Source: Toxonevra muliebris (taxonomy: Eukaryota; Arthropoda; Insecta; Diptera; Pallopteridae). Taken from it: a DNA stretch of 64,000 nt. Below the pieces are notes generated by a model. It saw only the letters and a list, made by a program, of their open reading frames with translations, had not been told where the DNA came from and ran no database searches. A program made the position numbers and the translations under genes. Below are positions 21,501-34,391 of this stretch, piece after piece (position 1 is the first letter of the stretch; every line of letters starts with the position of its first letter). The DNA lies in the NCBI GenBank assembly GCA_963691655.1, contig OY829329.1, positions 23,921,883-23,985,882 on the forward strand. Direction: 5' to 3'.

Positions 21501-24029
21501 TAAATATTATCTTCTTAAAATTAAGCCCAGCTGAACTATAAATCATAAAAATGAAAATGCATGTTCTTCACAACGATCACAGACGAAGTTGTATCAATTA
21601 ATTTTTGGTTGGGAAAATGATTAGAGCAAAGTAGAGAAACTTTCGATTAATTTTTTAAATTATTCCGTCATAATCAGAGTTAGCCTTGTCAAATAAAGTA
21701 AATCATATCAGGCAGGCGGCTTACCCAACACAAGGTCTAGGCACATGTTATCATTGCAAATGTTTAACAGTGAAGTTATGATTTTGAAGCAACCAATTCT
21801 TCAAAATCCTCATGCGGTTTTGAATTTCCTACTATTAGGATAATGTAGCCATTACTTAAGCTAACCAAACAACTAAACGTGCATTTAGTCCGGTTTATTT
21901 ATAAAATAAACAAAATTCAAAAAAATCATAATTTCAAAACCAAGCAAATTTCATGTCATTTTAAAGGTAATATTCCAACTAAGAAAACTCCGAAAAATTT
22001 TGGCAAAAAAAAAGAATTAGTGTAGGTGCAAGAGCAGCTCAAAGTCGATACATTTTTCACAAATATGTGGGATCGTTCGATTTTAGTTTTTTAGTCTGTT
22101 GAGTAAAATATATCTGAAAAAAAAAGTTTTTATTGATATCCTGCCGAATGTTCCAGTTTTCTATTTGCAATTTATCAAAGAAAATGTTTGTGTTATTTTT
22201 TAATTAAGATTTGAAAAGCTAAAAATTGTGCATTCTTCCTAAAGTTAAGTATTTTTGAAAATACGAAAACTGAAAGAGAAATCTAGAAAATATGTGAAAA
22301 TATGTTCATGGACTTTTTCTCAAATTTAGAAGGCATCTTTTTTTATCGGAATATGTAAAAATATCCTCTGCTACTTTTTGCTTTCAGGAAATAATTCAAT
22401 TTGAAAATAATCCTGAACACGTTATTTTCGACAAAAATTGGAAGTAAACTTTTTTTGCCAACCCTAAAAGTATGCAATCATGCGGAAAAATGACTAAAAA
22501 TTATAAAAAGTCAAAAGCTGCATTCACTAATAGCACTTTTATTCCAGTATTAAAGGATTTCAATAAAAATTGTTTAACTTTCTGAAAAGTCCAACATCAA
22601 CATAACTAAATAAAATAAATTTCGCCCATTCTTCCACTATAGCTTGCCAAATACGACGAAAATTGTATCATCAAACTGACTTCAGATTTGAGTTTAGCGA
22701 TCCAAAATTTAATAGTACACGAAATTTAATGAAAATCAGAGAGCTTTTCCCATCGTTGTATGGAATCAAATCACATTGCACTGTGCTAATTTCTTCCCAA
22801 TATAATAATGTGGCCACCACTTAAGCCAACCAAGCAACTAGCCTTGCACTTGAACCGGTTTAAGTATAAAAATTCAATGGCATCGACAACTAAGTTTTAT
22901 AAGTAAAAAATATTGTTAATTCGGTTCCACCTGATGAGAAGGAAACCATTTATATTTCCTGTATAAGGATCTAAAATCTGATGACACAACGCTTTCGGCA
23001 GAGAAAGTTTTCTAATCCAGATTAAAGTAAACACCCTATTTTATAAAGCATATAAAATGAAGTAAATATTTTTGTTTTTATGGAAACTGCCAATGCCATT
23101 AAATTGACTGGAAAAAAATTAATATCCGTCAATAAAGACAAATTACTTTAAGACAAAACAACAGATTACTCTAACCACAAGATGACACATTAACTGATGA
23201 TATAAAATCAACAGAATCAGACGGACGCTGTTTTAAGTTAGATGCTGGTGAAGAGGGTGATGCTGTGTGTGCGTGTGTGTGCATATAGTATTATATGTAA
23301 AAAAGATCAACACATGGGTCTACGTCATTAATTTTAATCGCCCGCTACTGCGTTTTGGTGTTAATAATGTTAGTTATTACATACTTACTCAATTAACCAA
23401 CTCATACTAATCAAGTTTTGTATTTTACATTTAACCCCTCGTTTTCTGTTTGTAGTTACTTTGATATTGATTAACAAACTGCATGCACTTTGTAGGTACA
23501 TTTAATTTGATATACTCTAAGGGTTTGCACAGTGTTAATTATTTATTAGCATGCGATTGTAATTATGGGGTTTAATATCTCAATGCTTACATTTATTGAT
23601 TTTAATTTGGCTTAATTATTGCGGAAACATAATAAACTTTGGCACTCTATAATTATCATTCGTACCTAAAGAAAGTGAGAAATGCGTGCATAATGGGGGA
23701 ACAAAATAAAACGTGATTTACATTTGCATTAACCTAATAATTTAATTAAAAAAAAAAAACAAACAAAGAAAACAGAACAAATATTTACGGCCTTTCAACA
23801 AAAACAAAAAGTAAATAGAATTTAATTATTCCTATAGTTTCCATAGCAGATTCAGCCTTAATGAAATTTTAATGAATAAAACTTGCATATTTCTCAGAAG
23901 AACAGACAGGGACAATTTTAAATACAGTACTAAAATTTAGTATGGAAGTATTATTTACCCAAGGCTTTCTGTTCTAACAAAATCATAAATAATATTTATC
24001 TGAGAATATGAATGAGAAAAAACAGCAGA
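21501..24029. other. AT-rich intergenic with one dispersed repeat pair
   Basis: I see no gene. About 75 bp at 21830-21905 recurs at 22795-22880 in the same orientation (shared ACTTAAGC, AACCAA-CAACTA and CCGGTTTA, then a TATAAAA). A short GT run lies near 23265-23282. Confidence 0.45.
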
Positions 24030-24485
24030 ATGACTTTATATGGGAGAGTGCGCCATCTGTATGTCAAAAACGAAATCCAACCTACAGATGGCGTTATTTC
24101 CCGCTATTTTTAAAATCGAACAAACCTTTATGTACAACTTTTTTTGCATCTTAGTTTAGTTTTGCTAATATTTGTGCATTTCTCTGAAATAAAAATTTAT
24201 AAATTTCAAAATTTTCTGTGGGAATAATTGTGCATTTTCTTGACGAAAAAATTCATAAATTGTAAAACTTTCATTCGAATACGAATGCTTAATAAAAGTG
24301 TGTGTAAATGTGACTGAAAATATTATAATGGTTTGTATATCAAGAAGAATTTGGACACTATTGGGCAATTGGATTAGAAATATCAATTAGATTGATATCG
24401 AAGGCTGCCACGCTAATATGGTAATTTCTATTGTATATTTTTTTGCTTTTGTTGTAACTTTCGTATTACCTAAACTTTGCAACGT
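24030..24485 (-). repeat. Dispersed hairpin repeat, copy 3 (inverted)
   Basis: Reverse complement of the repeats at 2925 and 8225, from the TTCTCAT side at the left to the GTAATACGAAA side at the right. The hairpin has decayed: GCGCCATCTGTATGTC at 24053 faces CTACAGATGGCG about 30 bp on. A partial internal duplication of the TGTGCATTTTCTTGA segment is visible at 24170-24245. Confidence 0.7.
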
Positions 24486-26194
24486 CCGCTCGTATATTAG
24501 AAACTTTTTACTTATTGTTATACATTAGGTTTTCAAGTATGATTGGGACGTCCTGAACTTCGACTGTCTTGAAGATCGCATTTGAGTGCCATTCTAGTGA
24601 TGCCATCTTTTAGTGTTTTCAGAATATGCGTTTTCTACCTACATTTTCTTATCTTAATTCATCCCGTAATTGTTGTTTGTTTGTAACCCTCCAAAGACCA
24701 AAAAATATCATCAGGGATTTGCTTGATGCTAGTTAAGTTTCGCTGCCATCCTTGTTTCAGTATGTGCAAAACAAAAGCAACAAATCATGGCATACCATAC
24801 TTATTACGTTTTTATGACTTTTGTTAATTTTTATTTAAAAGAAAATGGATTAAATTTGTTCTTAAATGATTTAATTATATAATGGAAAACTCAAAAGTTT
24901 GAAAAAATGATTTAAAAAAGTTATTTAAAAAAAATAAAAGAAATATGCACTTAGGGCTGTGCAAAATAAAAGCAACATTTTTATGATATTCCTTATTTAC
25001 ATTCATTGTTTCACATCTGCTAGACATTGACTTTGTCAGCTTGATGAATGTCCTCTTGGGTGCCATTTCCCACTTTTATTTCAAATCTATCCCACCTCAT
25101 CGCTGATTTGGAAGTGGTACCCTCCTACTCTATGTTTAGAGGTTCCGAAGTATGTTTCAAGGAGTTAAGCTCGGATGCTAGTGACAACCCATGAGAGAAA
25201 TGAACCCTTCTCCATGCTTATCAATCTTAAAATAACTTTCATGTGCGTTTCGCGTAGATTTCATGTCTAAATATTCCACAAAGTGGCAATTTTCACAGTG
25301 GCTGATGAAGGATTTGGGTTTCCGGAGCTTCAGTTCAGTATTTAAAAATGTTTGAAATTTTTCTATTTTTCTATTTGCTGTATTTCTTTTCGGTTACATA
25401 TGTAAATATGAGTAATCGAATTGTGTAAACAAATATCCGGAAATTTATAACTTCAACTATCGATGACTAAGATTTTTCATCACACATTATCTTTGACGGA
25501 ACCTGATAAATATGTCGACATATGATCTTATAGCTACAAATACGAGCATATATACTTAGAATGTGGTTATGTAATTTTAATGTATACCTTACCTGCTGAC
25601 GTAGAAATATCAATTAATTTGATGCGAAACGTAATATTTATGTATGCATGTAAATAAATATGTATGTACTTAAGTACATAAATAAATATATATAATTTTA
25701 TTTAATATTTTTCTAGAAATTTTTAATTAATATGAATAAATTGTAATGATCTAGTAAATGATCTTGTAAATTGTTGGCAACGTCTTAAGTATTCATTTTG
25801 AAGAATTTCTGTAAAAAAAAAGAATAAATAAAACACTTTATAATTAATATATATAACGTCAGATATGATATTTAATATTTAATAAAATTACAAAAAAAAA
25901 ATAATGATAATTATTAATATTTGTTTGCTTTTGCTTGCTTTGATTTCAGGGAAATAAGAGCAAGAAACTTGTATTGATTTCAATTATACATACAAACATA
26001 TATGGGAGTATGTATGTAAGTATATCAAAGAACAAAAAGTTATAAAAAGTTGAACTAAAAATCCTTCAAAAAATTTTAAATCAAAAAAAAAAAAATTAAA
26101 AAGAATTAAATATACAATAAGAAGAAGAGAAAAAACTTGCTGCTTGCTATTATCGTCGTATGTAAAAATGTATGTATCTCTGTCTGCTTGAAAT
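24486..26194. other. Intergenic; possible transposon scraps
   Basis: TGTGCAAAACAAAAGCAAC at 24763 recurs with one change at 24959, which suggests decayed ends of a DNA transposon. I found no readable transposase. The rest is AT-rich with ATGTATGTA-type short repeats at 25640-25690. Confidence 0.35.
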
Positions 26195-26277
26195 ATGCAG
26201 ATAAGTAAAGCTGGCCATAAACGCTGGTGCTGCTGTAATTTCCGACATCATCAGCAACAGCATCATCCGAGTCAAAG
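26195..26277 (+). other. Candidate exon, unassigned
   Basis: An 83-bp island clearly richer in GC than its surroundings starts at an ATG and ends at AAAG before GTAAAT. The ATG frame reads MQISKAGHKRWCCCNFRHHQ and continues with His/Gln codons. A second frame is also open across it (KLAINAGAAVISDIISNSII), so the coding frame is undecided and it could be an untranslated 5' exon. No homologue recognised. Confidence 0.25.
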
Positions 26278-29064
26278 GTAAATGTCTAAAAATTGATAAG
26301 TGTGTAAAACTTTTCAATTTACTACTTGTTGTTTACCATATTTATTCATTCCATATCAACAACCATAATTAGAATTTGGGTTTAGTATATAAATATTACC
26401 ATTTTGTAATTAATCACAGTCAATTAATCTATTTTAAAACCATTTAAAAATAGGAATATTATGTTTATGGCTATTTTTTTTTAATAATACACGCACATTA
26501 ATTTTCATTATGCTAAAAGGAAATGAATTTATTTTTGAAGAAGAATAATTGGAAATATAACGAGTACCCGCATTAACTGGGTACTCGCATCTTTTTTGTT
26601 TTTTGTCATTTCCCTCAATAAATGAAAATGATAATAAATACATACATACTTATGTTTAAAAACAAGTGCCGTTTTCCATAATCATCATAACCCGCATAAA
26701 TATATTTTTTTATATATACATGCGTACATAAATATGTGTACTTATATAATCAGTAATAATAAATAAAAATAATCCTACATAAAACATTTTTTTTTTTTAT
26801 CACAAATATTAAAACCATTCGTGTATAAGATAATCTCATTTTTATTGACATGTGCAGTGCGGAGCGCAAAACAAAAGATATGGCCTCGAAAGAGAAAGAT
26901 GAGCATCAGACAAATAAATAGAGAGAGAAAATAAATAGAGCACTTACAATTTTGAACTGTCAGTTTTAATTTTTCTTTTTAATGTTATTTATCTTCTTTC
27001 ACTTTCATTCCCACATACATAATAAATCATAATTTGAATATATAGTTACTCTACCTAAATTTCCTTTGATATAGTTAGTTTCATGATTGATATTTTTACT
27101 TTCTTTTTGTAATGAAAACTTAGAGCAACCAGTGAAAGAGATCGTGCAATTGAGAGCATAAATTCTGAAAACTTCTTACATTTCCTTGGCAAACGTTGTA
27201 GCTTGTTCCGCATTTTCGGGTTTCATGATATTTTTTTTTTGCAATAAAAGAGCATACAAGCATTTCCAAAGCGTCAAATTCGCTTCGAAACAAAAAATAT
27301 ATTCCTGTAACTAAATGTTTAAACAACATTTTCAAATCGAAAAGTTCGAAAAATTCTGTTTTGTTTCATTACATCCCAATGGGTTCCATAGCCCAGTAGA
27401 AAATTGACCTCACTTACATTTTTAATGGCTATTCAGACGGGCGAAAGCTTGGAAAATCTGTGCATTACTGCTGCGCTCATATGAATGTAACCATGCCGAA
27501 CTTTTTTTTTCATTAAAAAGGGACACTGGAATTTGAACTTTGACATTACGTGACGAAGACTTTTTCTTGCGTTCGTGAAGATACTCGTATTATCTTTATA
27601 TTTTTCAAAAAATGCAAAATAATTAAGCATATATGCTTTAAATGTGGTCTTAAAATTACAATCTCTAAATAGAATAAAATAAGTTTTTGTTGAAAAAAAT
27701 AGCGATAAACTGAAAAATGTGTGTTGTAGAGACGAGTTGTTTAAAAAGTTATGACTTCAAAAGATGCCTCTGCTCCGTCACTGCTAACTGAGTGTCCTAT
27801 TTATGATTTACTTTATGATCAACAAAAATTATATTAAGTAAGCAGTCATGACAAGAGTCATATCAGCAGTTGAGCGTATCATTTTTCAGATACTTCAGCT
27901 CAATATGTTGCTGAACAGAAGTCATCTTCTGAACGCGACCAATTTGAACATAGAACAATGCGCCGATTTTGGATTTATGCTTCACAATATTATTCTATCT
28001 TAATAACATTAGATTGGAAACTTCTCTACCATTCATGGAAATGCATGGCATGAAGTAATTGGCTACTCAGCATGGAAAACAGCGGCTAAGAAACAAATTT
28101 ATTCCCAATCCTTTCTAAGTATTAAAACCCACATCATAAATGGAAAACTTAAGGATGAGGGGTGGACTACTGGACTCAAAAACAAAACAAACAAAAATCC
28201 AAGGATTAGGCAGTCAAAGCTACTAATTGGAAACTTTAATCCCAAAAGAACAGACCAATGCTTCAAGTTAACTAAAAACAAACGCAGACTGCGGTACTCT
28301 TTCGTAAGAGGAAAAGTTATCTGGAGCACTAGGGTCTAGGTAGTTTGTATATCATTATATTAGAGTCAAAATCCTGACTGAGATTTCTTAGTGAGATTGA
28401 CCAATGATTATGATTAAGCTGCTTTTGGTGGTACAATAAATGTATTGGCCTTAGTTAGAGTAGCCAGATGTACTGATTTCCTCAGTATATGTACTGATTT
28501 TATAGCATTTTCGTTGACTGATTTTCAAAAACTAGTACGGAAATCTACTGATTTTTGAATTTTTCATTGTTTTTGTACTGTTTTTTCTAAATCTATATCT
28601 TAAAAGCTATAATTTGCTTATACCTTAATATTGAATATACCTTAAATTTGGTAAGGAATCCATGAATTGCCTAAAAGAGTACAAAATGCCATAGTTTCCG
28701 ATGGACACCACTTTGAATAATTTTTCATTCAATTTATTATTGAAATAAAGCTATATTTTTGTAAAATAAATCCCTCCTTGATCTTTAACTGTAAAGGTGG
28801 TGATAAATTTTACCCTTTCTACATTTTTTAGAATGTGAAATAAAGAGCCAGTTTTGTTGAACATAAAAAAAAAATTTTAAATTTTGTACTTATTTTAATT
28901 AAAAATATAGTAGCTTGTTTTCAAAGAACAAATAATTATCAAAAAACCATTTTTTTACTAAAATTTTTTTGTAAAATTAAAAAGTAAAATTTACCACCAC
29001 GTTCAAAAAAATCACCTCCGTACTGAAAGGTTAATATATTCTATCCTTACATAACCTAAGTTCG
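26278..29064. other. Intergenic, nothing recognised
   Basis: Mostly AT-rich. A small hairpin CGAGTACCC/GGGTACTCG sits at 26561-26587. The moderately GC-rich stretch 27880-28350 may be an old transposon but I could not read a domain from it. Confidence 0.4.
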
Positions 29065-29285
29065 ATGAGAGTCGATACTGATGTTGTTGTTGACTGAAAG
29101 AGAGTAAAAACCTCTCAATGAACACCAATATGTGCATATTTAACATGGTGGTAGCAGCATTACAACAAGTACAATAAAACAATAACAAACCACTGCTTTG
29201 TTGTTTTAGAAAAAGGTCGGAAATACAAAAAAAAACAAATGCGTGGGGAACAACCAAAACGTTAACAAAAATTTTGTCAGTTCTG
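29065..29285. repeat. Dispersed repeat shared with 49030-49185, copy 1
   Basis: The core GCAGCATTACAACAAG, then ACAATAACAA, then CACTGCTTTGTTGTT, then GGGAACAACCAA is shared in the same order with the second copy. It has short internal inverted repeats and no coding potential. Confidence 0.5.
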
Positions 29286-31261
29286 AATCCATTGAGAGAA
29301 AAAAATTAAAGAAAGGGAAGAGAGAGAGAGAGTTGACCCTGCTCTCAGTTGTTATAATTTCGCCATTTTTTTGTTTACATCAACAATTTACTCTTAAAAT
29401 GGATTTTTGAGAGAAACTTGCAGCATTTTTTTGCAGATGCAAACTCCGCCTCTTTCATTGCAGGGCATTTGAAAAGTCGTTGAAAGCCTAATGATATTTA
29501 CTTATTTATTTATTTTTGTTAACTATTAAATACATACAATAAACATAAGTATGTATATAAAAATTTTGCATCCGTTCTCTCTTCGTGATGATCTTCATAC
29601 ACCCTCCCCCACTTTCTACCACAACAATATCATCAGTCAGCAGCGATTCCGTATTATATTATGTTCTGTTCTTTTTTGTTTTTTTTTGTTTGTTTTTTTT
29701 TTTTTTTGGTATAAAGAGCATCAACATCATCGAAAGTTTGATGGCATGAGAGGAAGTGAATATGTAGGAGCGAGGGGGAGAAGTGTATTGGCATTGTCAT
29801 CAGCCCTCAGAGTACAAAAATACAGAAATATGAAAAGCGTTGATTTAGTTTTATTTGAAAGCGAACGCGGTCAAGGAAATGCTTTCTTATTTACTTCGCA
29901 CTCGCGTTCGGAACAGAAAAACACATAAAACAAAGTAATAAATCAACAACAACAAACACAACAAAAAATAGTTACGAAAAGAAATAGTGTAAACATATTT
30001 ACAAAACATAAAAAAAAAAACATTAAAAAAAAAAATTAAAAAAAAAAAATTAAAAAAAAAAAAATTGAAAAAAAAAAAAATGATTTCAAAATGTCGGAAA
30101 AAAAATATTGTAAATGCGAGTACTAAAAATTATGTTGAGTGCCAGAGAGAAACAGCAAGAATTCACTGCAGTTTCCATAAATACCCAATTACTTTAATTT
30201 CCCAGAAAAACCAAACATCAACAACAACAACCTTGAAGTTCCCGATCATGTCATATACCTCACAATAATGCATGAAGTTTCCCATTTTATTTGCCTCATA
30301 AAAAATATTAATTTGCTCTATTTATTTTTTGCGCTACATTTGTTTTCTATTTACTATGTACTACTATGTAGTAAAAGTAAATGGTTTGGAAAAATATGAA
30401 TATGCTCTAATTAAAAAATAAATCTGAAAACTGATTAGGCACAAATAAAATAAAATCAAAGCCTAATTACGCGCTCTAATAAAAATACATGGGACTGACT
30501 TGAATATATACTTACTTACATTTTTATGTTCCCACTCTCATTATCGGCGGCACAAAAAAATAATATATACGTAGTATATATTAGTTTATATATATTATGT
30601 TGTATAATGACGTGAACATATTGTTTGATACCCTTAGGACCGTCGTCTGATGTTGATTTCCTTTTTTTGTTTCTTAAAGTAGTTTTTTTTTCTATTTTCT
30701 ATAGAATATTTTTATGTCGCAGAAACAACCTCATTTCATTTTTGCCTCAATATAATATTGACGCCACACTCTGCTCTACTTGGGATCAGGGTTTATAAAT
30801 TTTATTTAGAAGCAAAAAAGAAAGAAGAAAAAAATGGATGCTTTTTACACTGAGCTACAAAAGGGAACAAATTTCTTCTATCTTAGCTTTTACTTTCACA
30901 CAATTAGAAAAATTCTTTTCATTTTCTTTATTATTTTTTAGTTTATTACATTTTAGATCTATAGTATGTATCTCAGTACCAGGCCCTATTCGGATAGTTA
31001 GTAGATCGTAGTTGGGCAATGAATCTGCCTCGTATATTTAGGGTTGCCGGATTCTGTAAGTGCAAAATAAGCACTTTCAAGCTCTAACATGAAAAAAGAG
31101 TACATTTAAGTAAAAAGAAATGCAGTAATTATTTAAAAAAAACTTAAACAAAAAAGTTAATATATTTTCCATTTTAACTTCCACAAACATGAACAAAATA
31201 AAAATCACAGTGGAAGTGAAATTTTGTTCTTTATTTGAAAATTATTAGAAAACATTTATAC
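29286..31261. other. Intergenic, low-complexity rich
   Basis: An oligo-T run lies at about 29670-29707, and a run of A-tracts separated by TT or ATT at 30010-30081. The open frame at 29551-29928 is not supported by any domain. Nothing else recognised. Confidence 0.45.
30010..30081 (+). repeat. Tandem A-tract repeat
   Basis: Blocks of 10-13 A separated by TT/ATTG, with a period of about 13-14 bp. It is a simple repeat; tracts like this are intrinsically stiff or curved DNA. Confidence 0.7.
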
Positions 31262-31490
31262 CACATTTTGTTGTTGCTTTTCTTCTTTTGATACTCTGTA
31301 TACTTATTGGCACAAATACGACGTAGTACACGTATATAACACAAGAGAGGAAAGTTCAGGTATATGCGATCAAGGAGAGGCATCGAGGTCGGCTCTCTAA
31401 CTAAACCACATGAGACAAAACTGCGAAAAGTCGACTCTCTGCTTGATTGTTTGAAGCCAAATAACAGCTGCATAACTTCGGTTCTTACTG
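31262..31490 (+). repeat. Dispersed repeat family A, copy 1
   Basis: About 200 bp shared with 31535-31713 and, inverted, with 45900-46170. Landmarks in order: GATACTCT, GGCACAAA-ACGACGTA, CACGTATATAACACA, ATATGC-ATCA, CACATGAGA and AGTCGACTCTCTGCTTG. Noncoding. Confidence 0.7.
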
Positions 31491-31534
31491 GTTTCGTAGG
31501 AGTGCAACGAAAATGCTATTTTTCGCGTGACCGT

Positions 31535-31713
31535 TGTTGTTGAAGTTCTTGCACTCTTTCCATTTTCTGAAGCTTTTTTTCTGCTGATACTCTCTACATT
31601 TAAAGGCACAAACACGACGTATTACACATATATAACACATAAGAGGAAACCAGATATATGCAATCATGCTCTCTCACTACAGCACATGAGATAAAACTAG
31701 AAGTCGATTCTAT
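31535..31713 (+). repeat. Dispersed repeat family A, copy 2 (interrupted)
   Basis: Same landmarks as copy 1. The family sequence breaks at about 31713 and resumes at about 32046-32110 (TATGTAGCCGATC, CTCGTTCGG-AAACACT), so the intervening 330 bp is probably an insertion. Confidence 0.65.
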
Positions 31714-32045
31714 AGTTGACTGTATGCCTGCTTATTCACACATCGATTTGTACCCGATTTTTCCCACCGATTTTTGCATATTCCCTTTTGTTGTCTTGTT
31801 TCATCGTCGAGAACTTTTAAAAACAACCATTTCGACCGACCGATTTAGTATTTCTATTGCTTTTTTGTTATTCGTTTTTTATGAGTGGAACAGAGATGCA
31901 AAACTTGTAAAAGGCAAATGCCAAAAATCGGTATAAAATCGTTGATACATCCGATTTTAACTTGTTCACTTTCGTTTCCCCTCCCTCGCCAAAATACAGA
32001 AAATCGGTAAAAGAAATCGGGCACAAATCGATGTGTGTAAAAGCT
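31714..32045. mobile_element. Foldback element inside repeat A copy 2
   Basis: Arms at about 31738-31775 (CACACATCGATTTGTACCCG) and 32002-32042 (CGGGCACAAATCGATGTGTG) are inverted complements over roughly 40 bp with few changes. The AAATCGG motif repeats between them. Confidence 0.6.
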
Positions 32046-32112
32046 GACTATGTAGCCGATCCCTATATGTTCTCGTTCGGTAAACACTTACAACAGCATA
32101 ACTCGTTTCTTA

Positions 32113-32224
32113 TGCTTGGTTTTAACTATGTCATATTCTATGTCAAAGAAAGAGAGAATTTCCTATATGAAATTGCCAACATTTCGGCAAATTTAATTTA
32201 ATTTGACATAATGAAAACCAGGCA
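32113..32224 (-). mobile_element. TTA-flanked MITE, family M, copy 1
   Basis: 112 bp with terminal inverted repeats TGCTTGGTTTTAACTATGTC and, on the other strand, TGCCTGGTTTTCATTATGTC. TTA flanks both ends (32110-32112, 32225-32227). The central CCAACAT-GGCAAATT is the family's second, inner inverted repeat. Inverted relative to the copies at 45384, 58213 and 60011. Confidence 0.85.
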
Positions 32225-32227
32225 TTA

Positions 32228-33699
32228 TTAGTTTTGAATGAGTGCAATGAACGTTTGTTTCCGTTGCATTTTTTCGTTTGAAGTTTTTCAGTTCACTGCC
32301 ACGTTAAAGAACTTTCACTTCAAAAATGTGAGTATACAGTACACCGCCAAAAACTAGAAACTCTAAAAATTGTCTTGAAACTCTAAAAATTGCATTGAGT
32401 TTCAACCAATTTCACAGTTTAAAAAGATGTTGCCAGACTTTTGTTTCGGAAATTGTTTCTTTGGTGACAATTTAGGACAGATTTGTGAAACAATGATGGA
32501 AAATTTTTACTTAATGCGAAAATTCAATTTAATTTTTCATAAAAATCCAAGGAAGAATTTGGAAGTATAACAAACAGATTCGCTTTGCCTTCCTTGCAAA
32601 ATTAATTTTTTTGTACTACAAGTGCTAAGATTTCTCCACACAATTGGACTTTCTGCTGACTTCATATCAACGCCTACAACGATCTAGATAGTAAAGAGGC
32701 GACTCAAAAATCTAATTCCTCCCCCGTATTTTATTCGTACCATCCTTCCCTAATGCAACATTGGTAGCTCTAATACGATCCTGAACCTAGTAGAGACACT
32801 GAAGCCAACTGAAAGAGATAGAACTATCTGGGGACGCCAAAACGCTGCGAAATAAGAATTCAAACGAGTCCACGCTCTCGAAGTAAACACCCTGCTACTT
32901 ATTTAAACGTGTGAACGAGATCATTACCTTCTTTTGGGAATATTTTTTTTGTGAATTCCATTTAAAAAGAAGTACAAGAATTAAAGTGAAGTACGAATAC
33001 TTCCTAAAACAGTACGTCTGGCAACCCTAAGTTAAACAAAATCTACAAAGCTTCTGACACTTTGAGCACTAAGTAGAACAGACGACTCTTTTCGTTTTAT
33101 TATTCTCATTGTTTTTTGACCGTGTTTTTACTCTAAATATTTTCCAGTGCACCTATATTTTAATGAGCATTTTAGTAAACAAAATATATAACCTTGAACG
33201 TTTTTAGTGATCTCTGAATCCATAGTAGAAATAAGTTGAAGATTTGAATTTGAACTTTCTAAGAAATATACTAAGTATGTATGGAAATATTTATTGGACT
33301 AGAAAACACTTTTAACACTTTAATGCCCAATTTAATGCCTATTTTGATTATGTGTTACTATAAGTTTACTTGAAGGTTATACTGGTGTCAAGCATTTTCG
33401 GATTAACTATATACCGCGAAAGTACTGAGGAAAGTCTGAACACTAGTAATTTTCAAAGGGCTGAAGTAACTGAATCAGTAGCAAATCCAAAGGGCAGTGG
33501 GTGTTGATGTTGATTAGCTTGTCTTTCTCCCCCTTTTTATGTTAAATATCTCATTACAATCGTTGCTTCTGAATTAAAAGATTTATTTTCAAAATCTTGG
33601 CTTTTCTGCAGCTAAACCTACTTTTTTTTCCTTGTTTTATAGATATCATATTCACAGATTAAAGGGTTTACTAAGTCTAAAACTTGATTCATATACATA
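32228..33699. other. Intergenic, nothing recognised
   Basis: AT-rich, with no gene seen. A 16-bp motif GAAACTCTAAAAATTG is repeated in tandem near 32356-32390. Confidence 0.45.
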
Positions 33700-34389
33700 T
33701 TAGGAGTATGAATGTATAAACTCGTAATTGTGACTAACTTCATATCTATCATACGCGCCATTTTTTTAACATTGACAGCTATTCTATCTCGAAGAGCGCC
33801 AAAATTACTATACAAATTGATCTGTCAAATAATTTTCATAATTTTACAAAAGTGTTTTACTATAGCTGAAAATGTCGAATATTTGGTGGGATATGAAAGG
33901 TGTCGTGCATTTTGAGCTGTTGAAACCGAATGAAACGATCACTGGCGACCGCTACCGGCTACAATTGATGCGTTTGAGCCGAGCATTAAAGGATAAGAGG
34001 CCAGAATATGAGAATAGACACGACGAAGTTATTCTTCAGCACGACAATGCTCGGCCGCATGTCGCAAGACAAGTAAAAACATACTTGGAAACGCTGAAAT
34101 GGGAAGTGCTACCCCACCCGCCGTATTTACCACTTGTTCCGATCGATGGCACATGGCCTGGCTGAACAGCACTTCCGTTCTTTCGAAGAACTCAAAAAAT
34201 GGGTCGATTCGTAGATAGCCTCAAAAGATGAGGAGTTCTTTCGACGCGGAATCCGTATGCTACCAGAAAGATGGGAAAAGGTTATGGCTAACGATGGACA
34301 ATACTTTAAAGAATAAATTTGCAATCACTTTTTCACAATAAATGTCCAAATTACGAAAAAAATACGAGTTTATACATTCATACTCCCAA
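33700..34389 (+). mobile_element. mariner-like element, internally deleted
   Basis: Terminal inverted repeats TTAGGAGTATGAATGTATAA and TTGGGAGTATGAATGTATAA lie just inside TA duplications (33698-33699, 34390-34391). The transposase remnant (33872-34316) starts MSN and passes straight into IWWDMKGVVHFELLKPNETI, so the DNA-binding half and the first catalytic Asp are deleted. VILQHDNARPHVA retains the second Asp. A short deletion shifts frame before the third Asp region, and HGLAEQHFRSFEELKKWVDS then ends in an in-frame stop before the natural C-terminus. Non-autonomous. Confidence 0.9.
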
Positions 34390-34391
34390 TA

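Noticed and set aside
24763..24977. Pair of TGTGCAAAA(C/T)AAAAGCAAC words as transposon ends
   Set aside because: They are direct rather than inverted and no transposase could be read between or beside them.
29551..29928. 125-codon open frame as a gene
   Set aside because: It passes through a T-run (Phe-rich) and shows no domain, splice context or compositional change.
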